Part shown: positions 24,630-33,937 of the stretch, in pieces
Numbering within the stretch: position 1 is the stretch's first letter
Layout: each line of letters opens with the position of its first letter
Assembly: GCA_023430975.1 (NCBI GenBank)
Contig: JAEYYB010000116.1
Location: forward strand, 1 to 64,000
Length of the DNA stretch: 64,000 nucleotides
Direction of reading: 5' to 3'
From: Bacillota bacterium
GTDB lineage: Bacteria; Bacillota; Clostridia; Acetivibrionales; DSM-2933
Position numbers and translations under genes: made by a program
The notes under the pieces: model-generated
Seen by the model: the letters and a program-made list of their open reading frames with translations, nothing else
The model's database searches: none
What the model was told of the DNA's origin: nothing

Positions 24630-25907
24630 ATGAGTGAAAGAACGCTGAAATTCGATACTCTTCAGGTACATGCAGGACAAAAGCCTGATCCTACCACTGG
24701 TTCGAGGGCTGTACCTATATATCAGACGACATCATATGTTTTTGATAATGTTGAACATGCTGCAAATCTGTTTGCACTTAAGGAATCTGGAAATATTTAT
24801 ACCAGGATAATGAATCCGACAAATGATGTATTGGAACAAAGGATTGCAGCATTAGAAGGCGGAAAAGCAGCATTGGCTGTGGCTTCAGGATCTGCTGCCA
24901 TAACATATTCCATTTTGAATATTGCCGATAGCGGAGATGAAATTGTTTCGGCAAGCACTTTATATGGAGGTACATATAATCTTTTTGCAGCGACGCTTCC
25001 AAGGCTTGGAATAAAAACAGTTTTTGTAGATCCTGATGATCCCGAAAACTTCAGGAAAGCTATTAATGAAAAAACCAAGGCGGTTTATATCGAAACTATT
25101 GGTAATCCTGGCATAAACCTCATTGATATTGAGGGTGTTGCTAAAATTGCCCATGATAATAAAATTCCCCTTATTGTTGACAATACCTTTGGAACACCAT
25201 ATTTAATAAGGCCGATTGAGTTTGGTGCCGATATAGTTGTCCACTCTGCAACCAAGTTTATAGGGGGACATGGGACATCAATAGGCGGTCTTATTGTTGA
25301 TTCTGGAAACTTCGATTGGGCAGGCAGCGGAAAATTCCCAGGTCTTACAGAGCCTGATCCCAGCTATCACGGAGTAAAATATGTTGAAGCGGTAGGAGCT
25401 GTAGCGTTTATTGTAAAAGCAAGGGTGCAGTTATTAAGGGATACAGGTGCTGCAATAAGCCCATTCAATTCTTTTTTGCTTATTCAAGGTCTTGAGACAC
25501 TTTCATTGAGGGTTGAAAGACATGTTACAAATTCTATAAAAATTGCTAAATTTTTAGAGTCTCACCCTAATGTTTCATGGGTTAATTATCCGGGACTAAA
25601 AGGCAATAAATACTATGATTTGGCACAAAAATACCTTCCAAAGGGAGCCGGATCCATATTTACCTTTGGAATAAAAGGCGGGGTAGAGGCAGGTAAGAAG
25701 TTTATTGAGAAACTTAAGATATTCTCACTCCTTGCAAATGTAGCGGATGCAAAGTCTCTGGTAATACACCCTGCCAGCACAACACATGCTCAGCTGTCGG
25801 AAGAGGATCAGAAGGCGGCAGGGGTTTCGCCTGATATGATAAGAATATCTATAGGAATTGAAGATGTTGATGATCTGATTTATGATCTTTCACAGGCATT
25901 GGAGTAA
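24630..25907 (+). CDS. metY: O-acetylhomoserine sulfhydrylase
   Basis: The 425-residue PLP enzyme makes homocysteine from O-acetylhomoserine and sulfide. Typical features are FDTLQVHAGQKPDPTTGSRAVPIYQTTSY, the ASGSAAITY cofactor region, IVDNTFGTPYLIRP, and the PLP lysine in SATKFIGGHGTSIGG. Its length matches MetY rather than the shorter MetB/MetC enzymes. I chose the ATG at 24630 because AAAGGAGA (24614-24621) precedes it. With metA it forms a direct-sulfhydrylation route to homocysteine. Confidence 0.95.
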   Translation: MSERTLKFDTLQVHAGQKPDPTTGSRAVPIYQTTSYVFDNVEHAANLFALKESGNIYTRIMNPTNDVLEQRIAALEGGKAALAVASGSAAITYSILNIADSGDEIVSASTLYGGTYNLFAATLPRLGIKTVFVDPDDPENFRKAINEKTKAVYIETIGNPGINLIDIEGVAKIAHDNKIPLIVDNTFGTPYLIRPIEFGADIVVHSATKFIGGHGTSIGGLIVDSGNFDWAGSGKFPGLTEPDPSYHGVKYVEAVGAVAFIVKARVQLLRDTGAAISPFNSFLLIQGLETLSLRVERHVTNSIKIAKFLESHPNVSWVNYPGLKGNKYYDLAQKYLPKGAGSIFTFGIKGGVEAGKKFIEKLKIFSLLANVADAKSLVIHPASTTHAQLSEEDQKAAGVSPDMIRISIGIEDVDDLIYDLSQALE

Positions 25908-25911
25908 TTTT

Positions 25912-25953
25912 TTACATTGCAATTTTTGTATTGCAATTTTGTATTGTAATTTT
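25912..25953 (+). repeat. Three tandem ATTGCAATTTT-like repeats
   Basis: CATTGCAATTTTTG, TATTGCAATTTTG and TATTGTAATTTTT follow each other directly. The third supplies the pdxS -35 box. They may be binding sites or chance low-complexity sequence. Confidence 0.4.
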
Positions 25954-25972
25954 TATGAAGGCATGCTATAAT
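25944..25972 (+). promoter_or_regulatory. Promoter of pdxST
   Basis: TTGTAA (25944-25949) and TATAAT (25967-25972) are separated by 17 bases. Transcription would start near 25979, just before the palindrome described next. Confidence 0.7.
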
Positions 25973-25982
25973 CTATAAAATT

Positions 25983-26011
25983 TATCGATACACCTTTAAT
26001 GTGTATCGATA
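25983..26011. promoter_or_regulatory. Palindromic operator candidate in the pdxS leader
   Basis: TATCGATACAC (25983-25993) has a perfect 11-bp complement at 26001-26011, with a 7-base centre. It starts a few bases after the predicted transcription start and ends six bases before the ribosome site, so a bound protein or the RNA hairpin could control pdxS. No PdxR-type gene lies nearby. Confidence 0.6.
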
Positions 26012-26028
26012 CAGTTGGAGGGGATAGC

Positions 26029-26907
26029 ATGTCAGATAGATATGAGCTTAACAAAAACCTTGCCCAAATGTTAAAGGGCGGCGTAATAATGGATGTTACA
26101 AATGCTGAGGAAGCAAAGATAGCCCAGGAAGCTGGAGCGGTTGCTGTAATGGCACTTGAGAGGGTACCTGCCGATATAAGGAAACAGGGCGGCGTTGCAA
26201 GAATGTCGGATCCTAAAATGATAAAGGAAATAAAGAAGTCAGTATCAATTCCTGTTATGGCGAAGTGCAGGATCGGCCATATTATTGAGGCAAGAGTTTT
26301 GGAAGCATTGGGAATCGACTATATTGATGAGAGTGAAGTGCTTACACCGGCAGATGAAAGCTTTCATATAGACAAACATGATTTTAAGATTCCTTTTGTA
26401 TGCGGTGCAAAAAACCTTGGTGAAGCTTTAAGGAGAATTGGTGAAGGGGCTTCCATGATTAGGACTAAGGGTGAGGCAGGAACAGGTAATGTAGTTGAAG
26501 CTGTAAGGCATATGAGAACTATCATGGGAGAAATAAGAAGGTTTATGAACCTTCCTTCCGAAGAGCTTATGACATTTGCAAAGGAAATTGCCGCACCATA
26601 TGAGTTGGTTGTAAAGGTTGCTAAAGAAGGAAAGCTGCCTGTTGTTAATTTTGCAGCCGGTGGAGTGGCAACTCCTTCAGATGCTGCTTTAATGATGCAT
26701 TTAGGAAGTGAAGGGGTGTTTGTAGGTTCTGGTATATTTAAATCTTCAAACCCCGAAAAAATGGCCAGGGCAATTGTTAAGGCGACGACTTATTACAATA
26801 ATCCTGAGATTATTGCAGAGGTTTCTGAAGATTTGGGAGAAGCCATGTATGGTCTGGAGATTTCAGAGATAAAGCCTGAAAACATATTGTCCGACAGGGG
26901 TTGGTAA
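26029..26907 (+). CDS. pdxS: Pyridoxal 5'-phosphate synthase subunit PdxS
   Basis: The 292-residue barrel enzyme makes PLP from ribose-5-phosphate, glyceraldehyde-3-phosphate and ammonia supplied by PdxT. Conserved features are GGVIMDVTNAEEAKIAQEAGAVAVMALERVP, the MAKCRIGH segment with active-site Lys79, and IRTKGEAGTGN. The ATG at 26029 follows GGAGGGG; an in-frame start at 25999 would begin inside the palindrome. Its end overlaps or abuts pdxT. Confidence 0.97.
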   Translation: MSDRYELNKNLAQMLKGGVIMDVTNAEEAKIAQEAGAVAVMALERVPADIRKQGGVARMSDPKMIKEIKKSVSIPVMAKCRIGHIIEARVLEALGIDYIDESEVLTPADESFHIDKHDFKIPFVCGAKNLGEALRRIGEGASMIRTKGEAGTGNVVEAVRHMRTIMGEIRRFMNLPSEELMTFAKEIAAPYELVVKVAKEGKLPVVNFAAGGVATPSDAALMMHLGSEGVFVGSGIFKSSNPEKMARAIVKATTYYNNPEIIAEVSEDLGEAMYGLEISEIKPENILSDRGW

Positions 26908-26909
26908 GT

Positions 26910-27476
26910 TTGAAGACAATTGGTGTATTGGCATTACAAGGTTCATACAGGGAACATATAAATAGCCTTCAAAAGCTTAGCGATGTTTTGCCTTTGGAAG
27001 TTAAATCCCAAAAGGATATTGAAGTGATTGACAGTCTTATTATTCCAGGCGGTGAAAGCACTACTATAGGAAAGCTTTTAAGAGAATTTAATCTTTCAGG
27101 CTGCCTTGTGGATAGAATACATAGCGGAATGCCTGTATGGGGAACATGTGCAGGAATGATACTGCTGGCCAGGAATATTATTGAGGAAGACAGTATTCAT
27201 CTTGGGGTTATGGATATCGATGTAAGAAGAAATGCTTACGGCAGCCAGTTGGATAGTTTTTCCTGTGCTGCAGCGATTGATGAGGTATCGGAATCCCCTG
27301 TTGAACTGGTATTTATACGGGCCCCTTGGATTGAAAGCGTTGGAGGAAATGTTGAGGTGCTTGCTGTACACGAGGGGAAAATTATAGCTGCAAGACAGCA
27401 CAATATGCTGGCAACGTCCTTTCATCCTGAATTGACAGATGATTTAGCCTTTCACAAGTATTTTGCCGGATTTTGA
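26910..27476 (+). CDS. pdxT: PLP synthase glutaminase subunit PdxT
   Basis: This glutamine amidotransferase of 188 residues releases ammonia for PdxS. It has IPGGEST for glutamine binding, the nucleophile Cys80 in WGTCAGMILLA, and the His-x-Glu pair in SFHPELTDD. The TTG at 26910 gives the family start MKTIGVLALQG; another TTG at 26901 would overlap pdxS. It is coupled to pdxS and the next gene overlaps its stop codon. Confidence 0.95.
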   Translation: MKTIGVLALQGSYREHINSLQKLSDVLPLEVKSQKDIEVIDSLIIPGGESTTIGKLLREFNLSGCLVDRIHSGMPVWGTCAGMILLARNIIEEDSIHLGVMDIDVRRNAYGSQLDSFSCAAAIDEVSESPVELVFIRAPWIESVGGNVEVLAVHEGKIIAARQHNMLATSFHPELTDDLAFHKYFAGF

Positions 27477-28174
27477 ATGGAGTGATAAATATAAAAGTCA
27501 TACTGTTTGATTGCATGGAAACTATAATTGATATGACACAGCTCCCCAAAAGGAGAGATTATGCTTTCTGGGCTTATAACGGATGTGGAGTGGAATATTT
27601 ATGGAAGGATTTTGAAGAGTTTTTTGATGAATATAGGTTGGCTGCTGATTTAATTGATAAAAAGCTTCCTCAATATAAAGAGCATAGCATTACAGAGCGT
27701 TTCATGTTTATGCTGGATAGAAAAAACATAAACGAAAACAAAAAGATGATTTTAAACAGCATACATCAGAACTACTGGAAAAACTATTCAGAGAGGTGTT
27801 ATGTGGAAGATGAAACGGTCAGTCTGCTGGAGTATTTATCAAATAAATATAAGATTGGTATAGTTTCAAATTTTATAGTGGATGACGGTATTGAAGATTT
27901 GCTCAATAAGACGGGTATTATGGACTATGTTCAGTTTGCAGTCACTTCTGTAGAAAATGGCTACCGGAAGCCTCACAGGAATATTTATGATGAAGCTGTT
28001 CAAAAGTCGGGTGCCTCAGTTCGAGATATATGTTTTGTAGGCGATGATTATATATGTGATTATGAAGGCCCAAGAAAATTAGGGATTAAGTCATATCTCT
28101 ATGACAGAAGAATGAAATATCCTGATATTCAGGATAGGGTTACACGCCTCATAGATTTAAAACAATTTCTGTGA
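27473..28174 (+). CDS. HAD-superfamily hydrolase
   Basis: The 233-residue protein has the HAD motifs: motif I FDCMET (the second Asp of DxD is Met, as in dehalogenase-like members where this place varies), motif II IVSN, the motif III Lys in YRKPHRNIY, and motif IV FVGDDYICD. A helical cap lies at about residues 20-110. The start is uncertain: TTG at 27473 and GTG at 27482 are in frame, and no ATG is present. It overlaps the end of pdxT, so it is in the same operon. The substrate is unknown; a phosphatase for a vitamin B6 or related metabolite is only a guess. Confidence 0.8.
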   Translation: MNGVINIKVILFDCMETIIDMTQLPKRRDYAFWAYNGCGVEYLWKDFEEFFDEYRLAADLIDKKLPQYKEHSITERFMFMLDRKNINENKKMILNSIHQNYWKNYSERCYVEDETVSLLEYLSNKYKIGIVSNFIVDDGIEDLLNKTGIMDYVQFAVTSVENGYRKPHRNIYDEAVQKSGASVRDICFVGDDYICDYEGPRKLGIKSYLYDRRMKYPDIQDRVTRLIDLKQFL

Positions 28175-28223
28175 TTGGGATTGTAAAAACATAGTAAAAG
28201 TGGATAATAAATAAAAAGTGGAG

Positions 28224-28257
28224 AAGCCGATACAGTTATAGCTGTGTTGGCTTTTTT
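28224..28257 (+). terminator. Terminator of the pdxST-HAD operon
   Basis: AAGCCGATACAG (28224-28235) pairs with CTGTGTTGGCTT (28242-28253) with two G-U or mismatch positions, followed by TTTT. Confidence 0.8.
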
Positions 28258-28530
28258 AAAACCATTATATAAATGAAATAAATCAAAAAATATGTCAAAA
28301 ACCTAAAAATAAGTCATTCTAAAAAAACAGATTTGATGGTATTCTAAAGATATAATATATAAAATAATACATTTTTAAAAGACCTCAAGTCAGGCCTCTT
28401 CTATTATTTAGCATATATACCTTTAGATTGTATATTTAACACTTATTATAGTATAATGATTAATAAGTATTGACTGGAATTAATTAAATACCTAATAGAA
28501 GGATATTTATTGTTTTATGTTTTATACTAC

Positions 28531-28628
28531 ATGAAAAGTGAATAATCTTTTACATTTGTCTATCGCAAATCCCGTAAAAGCGTTCGTTATTTGCTCTGAC
28601 AAATGTAAGATTATTAACACTTTTCATA
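28531..28628 (-). repeat. Family A repeat, copy 4 (subfamily 1, inverted)
   Basis: This full copy begins ATGAAAAGTGAATAAT and ends AACACTTTTCAT. It is almost the exact reverse complement of the copy at 1457-1557, about 27 kb away. Confidence 0.85.
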
Positions 28629-28686
28629 TACATAAAAATTAATTTTTTACATAAATTTATTTCTGTATTTCCTAGGGGGTAATTTA

Positions 28687-31600
28687 ATGAAGAAGATTGT
28701 TTCCATTTTAATATCGCTTATTATGGTAGTTCAGAGTATTGGCTTACTTAACGTAAATGCGGCAGATATTAATATGCGAAAATCACTTGAAATAAGTAAA
28801 ACAGCAGTTCCGCCTAAAATCGACGGAAAAGTAGATGAAGGTATTTGGAAGAAAAAAATTAGTACTCCGGTTGATTCCAGCTATTTAGGAAGCGGGTTTA
28901 ATGGAACTGAGGCTAAATTCGGCATGCTGTGGGACAATACTTACCTTTATATTGCTGTTGATGTTAAAGAAGAAGACGCAGATTTTGTTTATAATTTGGA
29001 TGGTAATGGGGGTGAACAGGATAATATAACAATGTTCTTTGACCCTACTAGCCATCAGTCTTCACCATATATATCCAGTGATATGGAAGCAAGCTTTGCA
29101 TATAGGCCAAACAGCGATACTCCCGCATTCAGTTTTGGTTCTTCCCCAAATAATGTTGGAAAGGATGAAAAGAAGATTCTTCGTGCTATCAATACATATG
29201 ACGAAGGATGGATATGTGAAGTTGCCATTCCGTGGGACATGCTTTCCTTTGACCCATATTTGAAAAAATCATTGGGGTTTGAATTAAACATTACCGATAT
29301 TGATTCGGATGGTTCCAATATATCCCAGGCGTGGAGTGCATATAAACAAGATTCATTCTGGAATGATACCAGCGGGTATGGAAAAATAATTTTATCCGAT
29401 GATATTGTAAAGGACGATTCTTATAGCAGCGTTTTGCTTGAGGAGGATTTTGAAGGATATAATACAGGGGATATACCAGTGGGCTGGGTGTCGGATGCTA
29501 ACGAAGGAAGTCCTTCCATGAGTGTTGGAAAATTTCTCTGGGATGGGGATGAGAATAATTCATTGGTTTTTGACGGATCGGGCTCAGGTAAACAAGCTAG
29601 AATAACAGCACCTGTACAATGGGATAACTACGTAATAGAAGCGGATGTTTCATTTGATGCGGTGATGGATAACAACAGATGGGCATCTATTATGTTTAGG
29701 GCACCTGCAAATGGAAAAGCTCCATACAATGAGGCATCAATCAGGAAGTCGGGAGTTTGGGAAATATCCTATAGGGATTTGGATAACAAATGGTCAATAC
29801 CTTTTATAGGAAATTGGAACAAAGGTATTCTTGAATTTAATAAATCATATACAATGAAAGTCCGCGTATTTGATCAAAATATCAAGGAATATATTAAGGC
29901 TAGCAGTGATGTACGTTTTGATTTGTTGGCGGACAAGACACTTGAAGAAAATATTCAGGAAAGGGGCAGGGTTGGCTTTGAAGCTGACCAGTGCAAGGTA
30001 GCTTTTGATAATCTTAAGGTTACCAGACTTTCTGTTACCGATATAAATACTGATATACCTTCTTCTATGGAGGCGTTATCAGGTCATATAAATCCGACTT
30101 TTACAGCTGACTTTTCTGATGGAGTGACTAAAGAGCCAGTTTCATCAAAAAAAGTTAAACTTTACTCTTCTAACGAAAATATTCTTAGGATAGATAATGG
30201 TAAAATATACCCGTTAAAAGCGGGCAGATGTAAGATAAAGATTGTATATTATAATATAGAGAAGGATATAGACGTGAATGTAGCTCCTTCTGCAACAGAA
30301 GTAAAGCCTGTTTCCATTTCCCATGATAGAGGATATATTCTGGCGACAAAGAATGGAATAAATTTGTCCGATATCAAATTTGTTGAGAAAATGAGTAATA
30401 ATACTTCCAGGGAAATAACAGGAGAAAAGTGTCAGTGGTCATTTGACAACCCCAGAATAGCACAGTACAGTGATGGCAGTATTCAAATTCTTGAAACAGG
30501 AAATACAACAGCTACAGTAACCAAAGATGGTATTTCCACAAAAGTGCTGCTATTTACCAGAAAGAGCTTTGAAGAAAATTTTGTTTTATATGAAGAAAAT
30601 TTTGACAGGATGCCTGAGGGCACTGTACCTGATGGATGGACAAGGAAGAAAGGAACCTCAGCATCAAAGGTAGGGGTAAAAAATGGGGCCTTTGAAATAG
30701 ATGCAAGAACATCTCATGATAATCCATTAGGGATATTGTTACCTCCATATATAGCCGATTTCGGCAACTACTCCATTGAAGCAGATATAACCAATCTGAC
30801 CTCAAGTGATAAAGATAACTGGAATTCCATTATGTACCGTATTCAAAATAGTGATTACCCTTATTATCAAATGACAGTAAGAAAAGATGCAACAGTTAAG
30901 AATGGGGTTGAATTTGCCGAATATACAGGTGCTGATAAATGGAAGGTTAAGAAGAATGCCTTTTTCACAGAAGCTATAAATGAAAGCAAAATGTACCATT
31001 ATACTGTAAAAGCTTATTCGAATAGAATACAGGAATGGATAAACAATATGCCTTTAATTGAAACGGATGAGGCAGTTAGTTATCTTGAAGGTGGAATAGG
31101 ATTACAGGCTAAAGGAAGCAAGATGAGAATAGATAATATAAAAATTACCTTATTGGAAGAGCCGATGCCTAAAATAACAAGGAATGAGGATAAATATTCG
31201 AGAGTTGTTGAGGCTGATACAAAAATTGCTATGGCTCCTACAATAGTAAGTGAGATTAACAGCAGGGAGGATTTTGACAGGATAGTATCCAATGGACTTG
31301 CAGCAACAGCTATTCTTACGATAAATAACAACCTTGAGGTTTTGGGAAACAATCAAAACAGTGTTATAGGAACTGTAAGTACAATGTATGAGGATATGAA
31401 ATCCAGGGTTATACCTGCATTCAGAGTGAATGATGCAGGTTCAGCAAAAGCTATTGCAGAGTACTTGAAAAATAATATGATAGAAGATGCCTTTGTTATA
31501 TCAAAGACTCCTGACCTTGTAAAACAAGCAAGAGAAATATACACATTTGTAAGAGGAATTGTTGAATTTGACAATTTGTCTTCTAATGCCAGCACCGATG

Positions 31601-33621
31601 AGCTTATGAGCGTTATGAATACTGTAAACAGCAGCCTTTCAAAGATAGCAGTTGTTCCGGCAGATGGGGCAACAAGGTATAATATAAAATTTCTTCAACA
31701 GAGACTAATTACAGTATGGCCCAAGGAGAACATATCGGTTAATTCATCTGTGAATATAAAGCTGGTAGCACTTCACAGCACTATCACAGCAGGAGCCAAC
31801 GGTATTGTAACCGACTCTCCTGAGTTGGCAAGACAGGCATTATCCCTTTACAACCATGACACGACTATTATGAGAAGGCCATTTCTAATTGGGCATAGAG
31901 GGGTTCCGAAGCTTGCACCTGAAAACACTATAGAAGGTTGTGAACTTGCTTTTCAGCTAGGTGCAGATACTATTGAGAATGACATCTTTCCTACTAAGGT
32001 TGGTGAAGATGGAAAACAGTATCTGGTTATTATGCATGATGAAACCATTAACCGTACAACAAATGGGTCAGGCAAAGTCTTTGACAAAACACTTGAAGAG
32101 CTTTCAACATATTTTGTAAACAAACAGTTTCCTATAAAATACCCGACAGCAAAAATTCCTACGCTGGACCAGTATTTTGAGAAGTTTACAGGGAAAGATC
32201 AGGTTATTTTTGTTGAAGTAAAAGGTACTGATCAGGTTACTGTAGATTTATATATTGACCTGATCAGGAAGACAGGATTTGATGCACATTTGGTTACAAT
32301 TTCTTTTAAAGAGGACCAGCTAAAGAGGATTAAAGATATAATGCCTGGCATGTCATTAGGATTCCTTTACAGCGAACCTTTAAATTCCCAGGATGTTTAT
32401 GGAACACTGAGATCCGCATTATTCCAAGCTCAGACATTGAATTCAAGCTTCATGCCAAAGTATTCTTATATTGGTAAAGAATTTTTGGAAATAAGCAAGC
32501 ATAGGGGAATGGTTATATGTCCATGGACTTTTATTGATAAGGCAACAATAAAAAAATATTTCAAAATGGGTATATGCAGCATGACAACAAATTGTGCCCA
32601 ATTCTTTTCCGATTGGGCAGCAGAAATAACTTCTAAGCAAAGTCAGTTGGTTGTTAAAAATGGTGAATCCATATCGCTTAAGGCAGATATGAAAACCTAT
32701 AAAGGCGAAGTGAAAGAGGTTGTTCCTGAGGTTGTAGTGCTAACAGGCGGGGACAAGTTACATGTTAATAGGAATAAAATCACAGCCCAAAAAGAAGGGG
32801 ATGCATATGTGACTCTTCGCTATAGTGCCAAGCTTTCAGATGCAGTTGGAGACACTTATGATCTATATACCCAGCCTGTAAAAATACAGGTCCAAAACGA
32901 TGTGACCACTGAAACAATCACTGAAACAATCACTGAAGCAACCACTCCGACAGCGAATGCAGCACCAACACCAGAGTCAACAGCTTTAGTGACATTGCCG
33001 CAGGAATCAACAGCACCTACGGCAACATATACTCCGGCACCTATAGTTAAAGTGGAACCTACACCTAACATCCCTTCAGCAGATTACTCAAAGGAAATAA
33101 AAGGCCATTGGGCAGAGCAATCTATTAATGAGCTATCAGAGAAGGGACTTATATCAGGTTATAAAGATGGCACCATTAAGCTTAATAAATTGATTACAAG
33201 AGAGGAATTTATAAAGTTACTACTTACAGCGGCAGGCTATGAACCAAGCAAAGAGAAGAAATCGTCTTTTGCTGATAATGATAAGATTTCCAAGTGGGCT
33301 TTAGGTTATATTATTAAAGCTTCAGAAATGGGAATAATAAATGGCTATAAAAATAATGAAATAATGCCAAAGGCTTATGTGACGCGTGCGGAAATGGCAG
33401 TAATGGCAATGAAAGCTTTTGGTTATGAGAAAACAGTAAATACTTTGCCAGAATTTATAGATACAAAAAAAGTACCTGCATGGGCTGCAGGATATATAAA
33501 TAAGGCATATGAACTTGATATAATAAAGGGTTATAAAGGCAATGAAATACGGCCTAATACTAAATTATCCAGAGCAGAAGCGTTTGCAGTAATTGAAAGA
33601 TGCATGGAGACTTATAAATAA
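28687..33621 (+). CDS. S-layer-anchored multidomain protein with GDPD domain
   Basis: This 1644-residue exported protein has a signal peptide (1-26), a CBM9/DOMON-like binding domain (about 33-240), two related sandwich domains with an (E)E(D/N)F(E/D) opening and DN(L/I)K closing motif (about 255-455 and 635-825), Ig-like segments between and after them, a glycerophosphodiester phosphodiesterase barrel (about 1062-1318), a Thr/Pro-rich linker (about 1400-1465), and three C-terminal SLH domains. The GDPD keeps HRG, ENDIF and MHDE, the catalytic and metal residues of the family. SLH domains hold proteins on the cell wall under the S-layer. Residues 830-1060 look like a second, degenerate GDPD-like barrel. 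The substrate may be a wall-polymer or lipid headgroup diester. Confidence 0.85.
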   Translation: MKKIVSILISLIMVVQSIGLLNVNAADINMRKSLEISKTAVPPKIDGKVDEGIWKKKISTPVDSSYLGSGFNGTEAKFGMLWDNTYLYIAVDVKEEDADFVYNLDGNGGEQDNITMFFDPTSHQSSPYISSDMEASFAYRPNSDTPAFSFGSSPNNVGKDEKKILRAINTYDEGWICEVAIPWDMLSFDPYLKKSLGFELNITDIDSDGSNISQAWSAYKQDSFWNDTSGYGKIILSDDIVKDDSYSSVLLEEDFEGYNTGDIPVGWVSDANEGSPSMSVGKFLWDGDENNSLVFDGSGSGKQARITAPVQWDNYVIEADVSFDAVMDNNRWASIMFRAPANGKAPYNEASIRKSGVWEISYRDLDNKWSIPFIGNWNKGILEFNKSYTMKVRVFDQNIKEYIKASSDVRFDLLADKTLEENIQERGRVGFEADQCKVAFDNLKVTRLSVTDINTDIPSSMEALSGHINPTFTADFSDGVTKEPVSSKKVKLYSSNENILRIDNGKIYPLKAGRCKIKIVYYNIEKDIDVNVAPSATEVKPVSISHDRGYILATKNGINLSDIKFVEKMSNNTSREITGEKCQWSFDNPRIAQYSDGSIQILETGNTTATVTKDGISTKVLLFTRKSFEENFVLYEENFDRMPEGTVPDGWTRKKGTSASKVGVKNGAFEIDARTSHDNPLGILLPPYIADFGNYSIEADITNLTSSDKDNWNSIMYRIQNSDYPYYQMTVRKDATVKNGVEFAEYTGADKWKVKKNAFFTEAINESKMYHYTVKAYSNRIQEWINNMPLIETDEAVSYLEGGIGLQAKGSKMRIDNIKITLLEEPMPKITRNEDKYSRVVEADTKIAMAPTIVSEINSREDFDRIVSNGLAATAILTINNNLEVLGNNQNSVIGTVSTMYEDMKSRVIPAFRVNDAGSAKAIAEYLKNNMIEDAFVISKTPDLVKQAREIYTFVRGIVEFDNLSSNASTDELMSVMNTVNSSLSKIAVVPADGATRYNIKFLQQRLITVWPKENISVNSSVNIKLVALHSTITAGANGIVTDSPELARQALSLYNHDTTIMRRPFLIGHRGVPKLAPENTIEGCELAFQLGADTIENDIFPTKVGEDGKQYLVIMHDETINRTTNGSGKVFDKTLEELSTYFVNKQFPIKYPTAKIPTLDQYFEKFTGKDQVIFVEVKGTDQVTVDLYIDLIRKTGFDAHLVTISFKEDQLKRIKDIMPGMSLGFLYSEPLNSQDVYGTLRSALFQAQTLNSSFMPKYSYIGKEFLEISKHRGMVICPWTFIDKATIKKYFKMGICSMTTNCAQFFSDWAAEITSKQSQLVVKNGESISLKADMKTYKGEVKEVVPEVVVLTGGDKLHVNRNKITAQKEGDAYVTLRYSAKLSDAVGDTYDLYTQPVKIQVQNDVTTETITETITEATTPTANAAPTPESTALVTLPQESTAPTATYTPAPIVKVEPTPNIPSADYSKEIKGHWAEQSINELSEKGLISGYKDGTIKLNKLITREEFIKLLLTAAGYEPSKEKKSSFADNDKISKWALGYIIKASEMGIINGYKNNEIMPKAYVTRAEMAVMAMKAFGYEKTVNTLPEFIDTKKVPAWAAGYINKAYELDIIKGYKGNEIRPNTKLSRAEAFAVIERCMETYK

Positions 33622-33633
33622 GCTGCTGAGGAT

Positions 33634-33702
33634 AAATCGCACTAATTGTTTGTATATTTCATTCTTTGATTTTGAATATATAAAATTAGTGCGATTTTTA
33701 TG
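33634..33702 (+). terminator. Terminator of the SLH protein gene
   Basis: AAATCGCACTAATT (33634-33647) has a perfect complement at 33684-33697, followed by TTTAT. The loop is about 36 bases, longer than usual. Confidence 0.7.
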
Positions 33703-33719
33703 TCTATATTTAATAATGT

Positions 33720-33734
33720 TATTTCTTAGCCATT
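33720..33734 (-). repeat. Family C half element
   Basis: TATTTCTTAGCCATT is the exact complement of the family C left end. It lies next to a family A copy. Confidence 0.45.
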
Positions 33735-33748
33735 ATTAAGATATTGAT

Positions 33749-33847
33749 ATATTAAAAGTGTTAATAATCTTACATTTGGCGGAGCAATAATGAACGGTTC
33801 AACGGGATTTACGACAGACAAATGTAATAGATTAATCACTTTTAATA
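33749..33847 (+). repeat. Family A repeat, copy 5 (subfamily 2)
   Basis: This full copy begins ATATTAAAAGTGTTAATAAT and ends CACTTTTAATAT. A half end (ATTAAAAGTGATTAATAA) follows at 33887-33904. These repeats take up most of the gap between the SLH protein gene and the next gene. Confidence 0.85.
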
Positions 33848-33937
33848 TAGAATAAATAAGAAAAATCCGTTATTATATCATTATATATTAAAAGTGATTA
33901 ATAAAATTATATAGTATAAGTGCAGGGGGAATATAAA

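Larger units (their letters stand above)
28175..28686. other. Intergenic region before the SLH protein
   Basis: The 512-bp region holds the terminator of the pdxST operon (28224-28257), a long AT-rich stretch with no gene, and a full family A repeat (28531-28628). Confidence 0.5.

Noticed and set aside
32856..33071. An antisense frame opposite the Thr/Pro linker of the SLH protein
   Set aside because: Its Val/Gly/Ala-rich translation mirrors the repetitive linker codons on the other strand and it has no ribosome site.
28531..33847. A composite transposon formed by the inverted family A copies around the SLH-GDPD gene
   Set aside because: The two copies are from different subfamilies, no transposase is enclosed, and many other copies occur without cargo.
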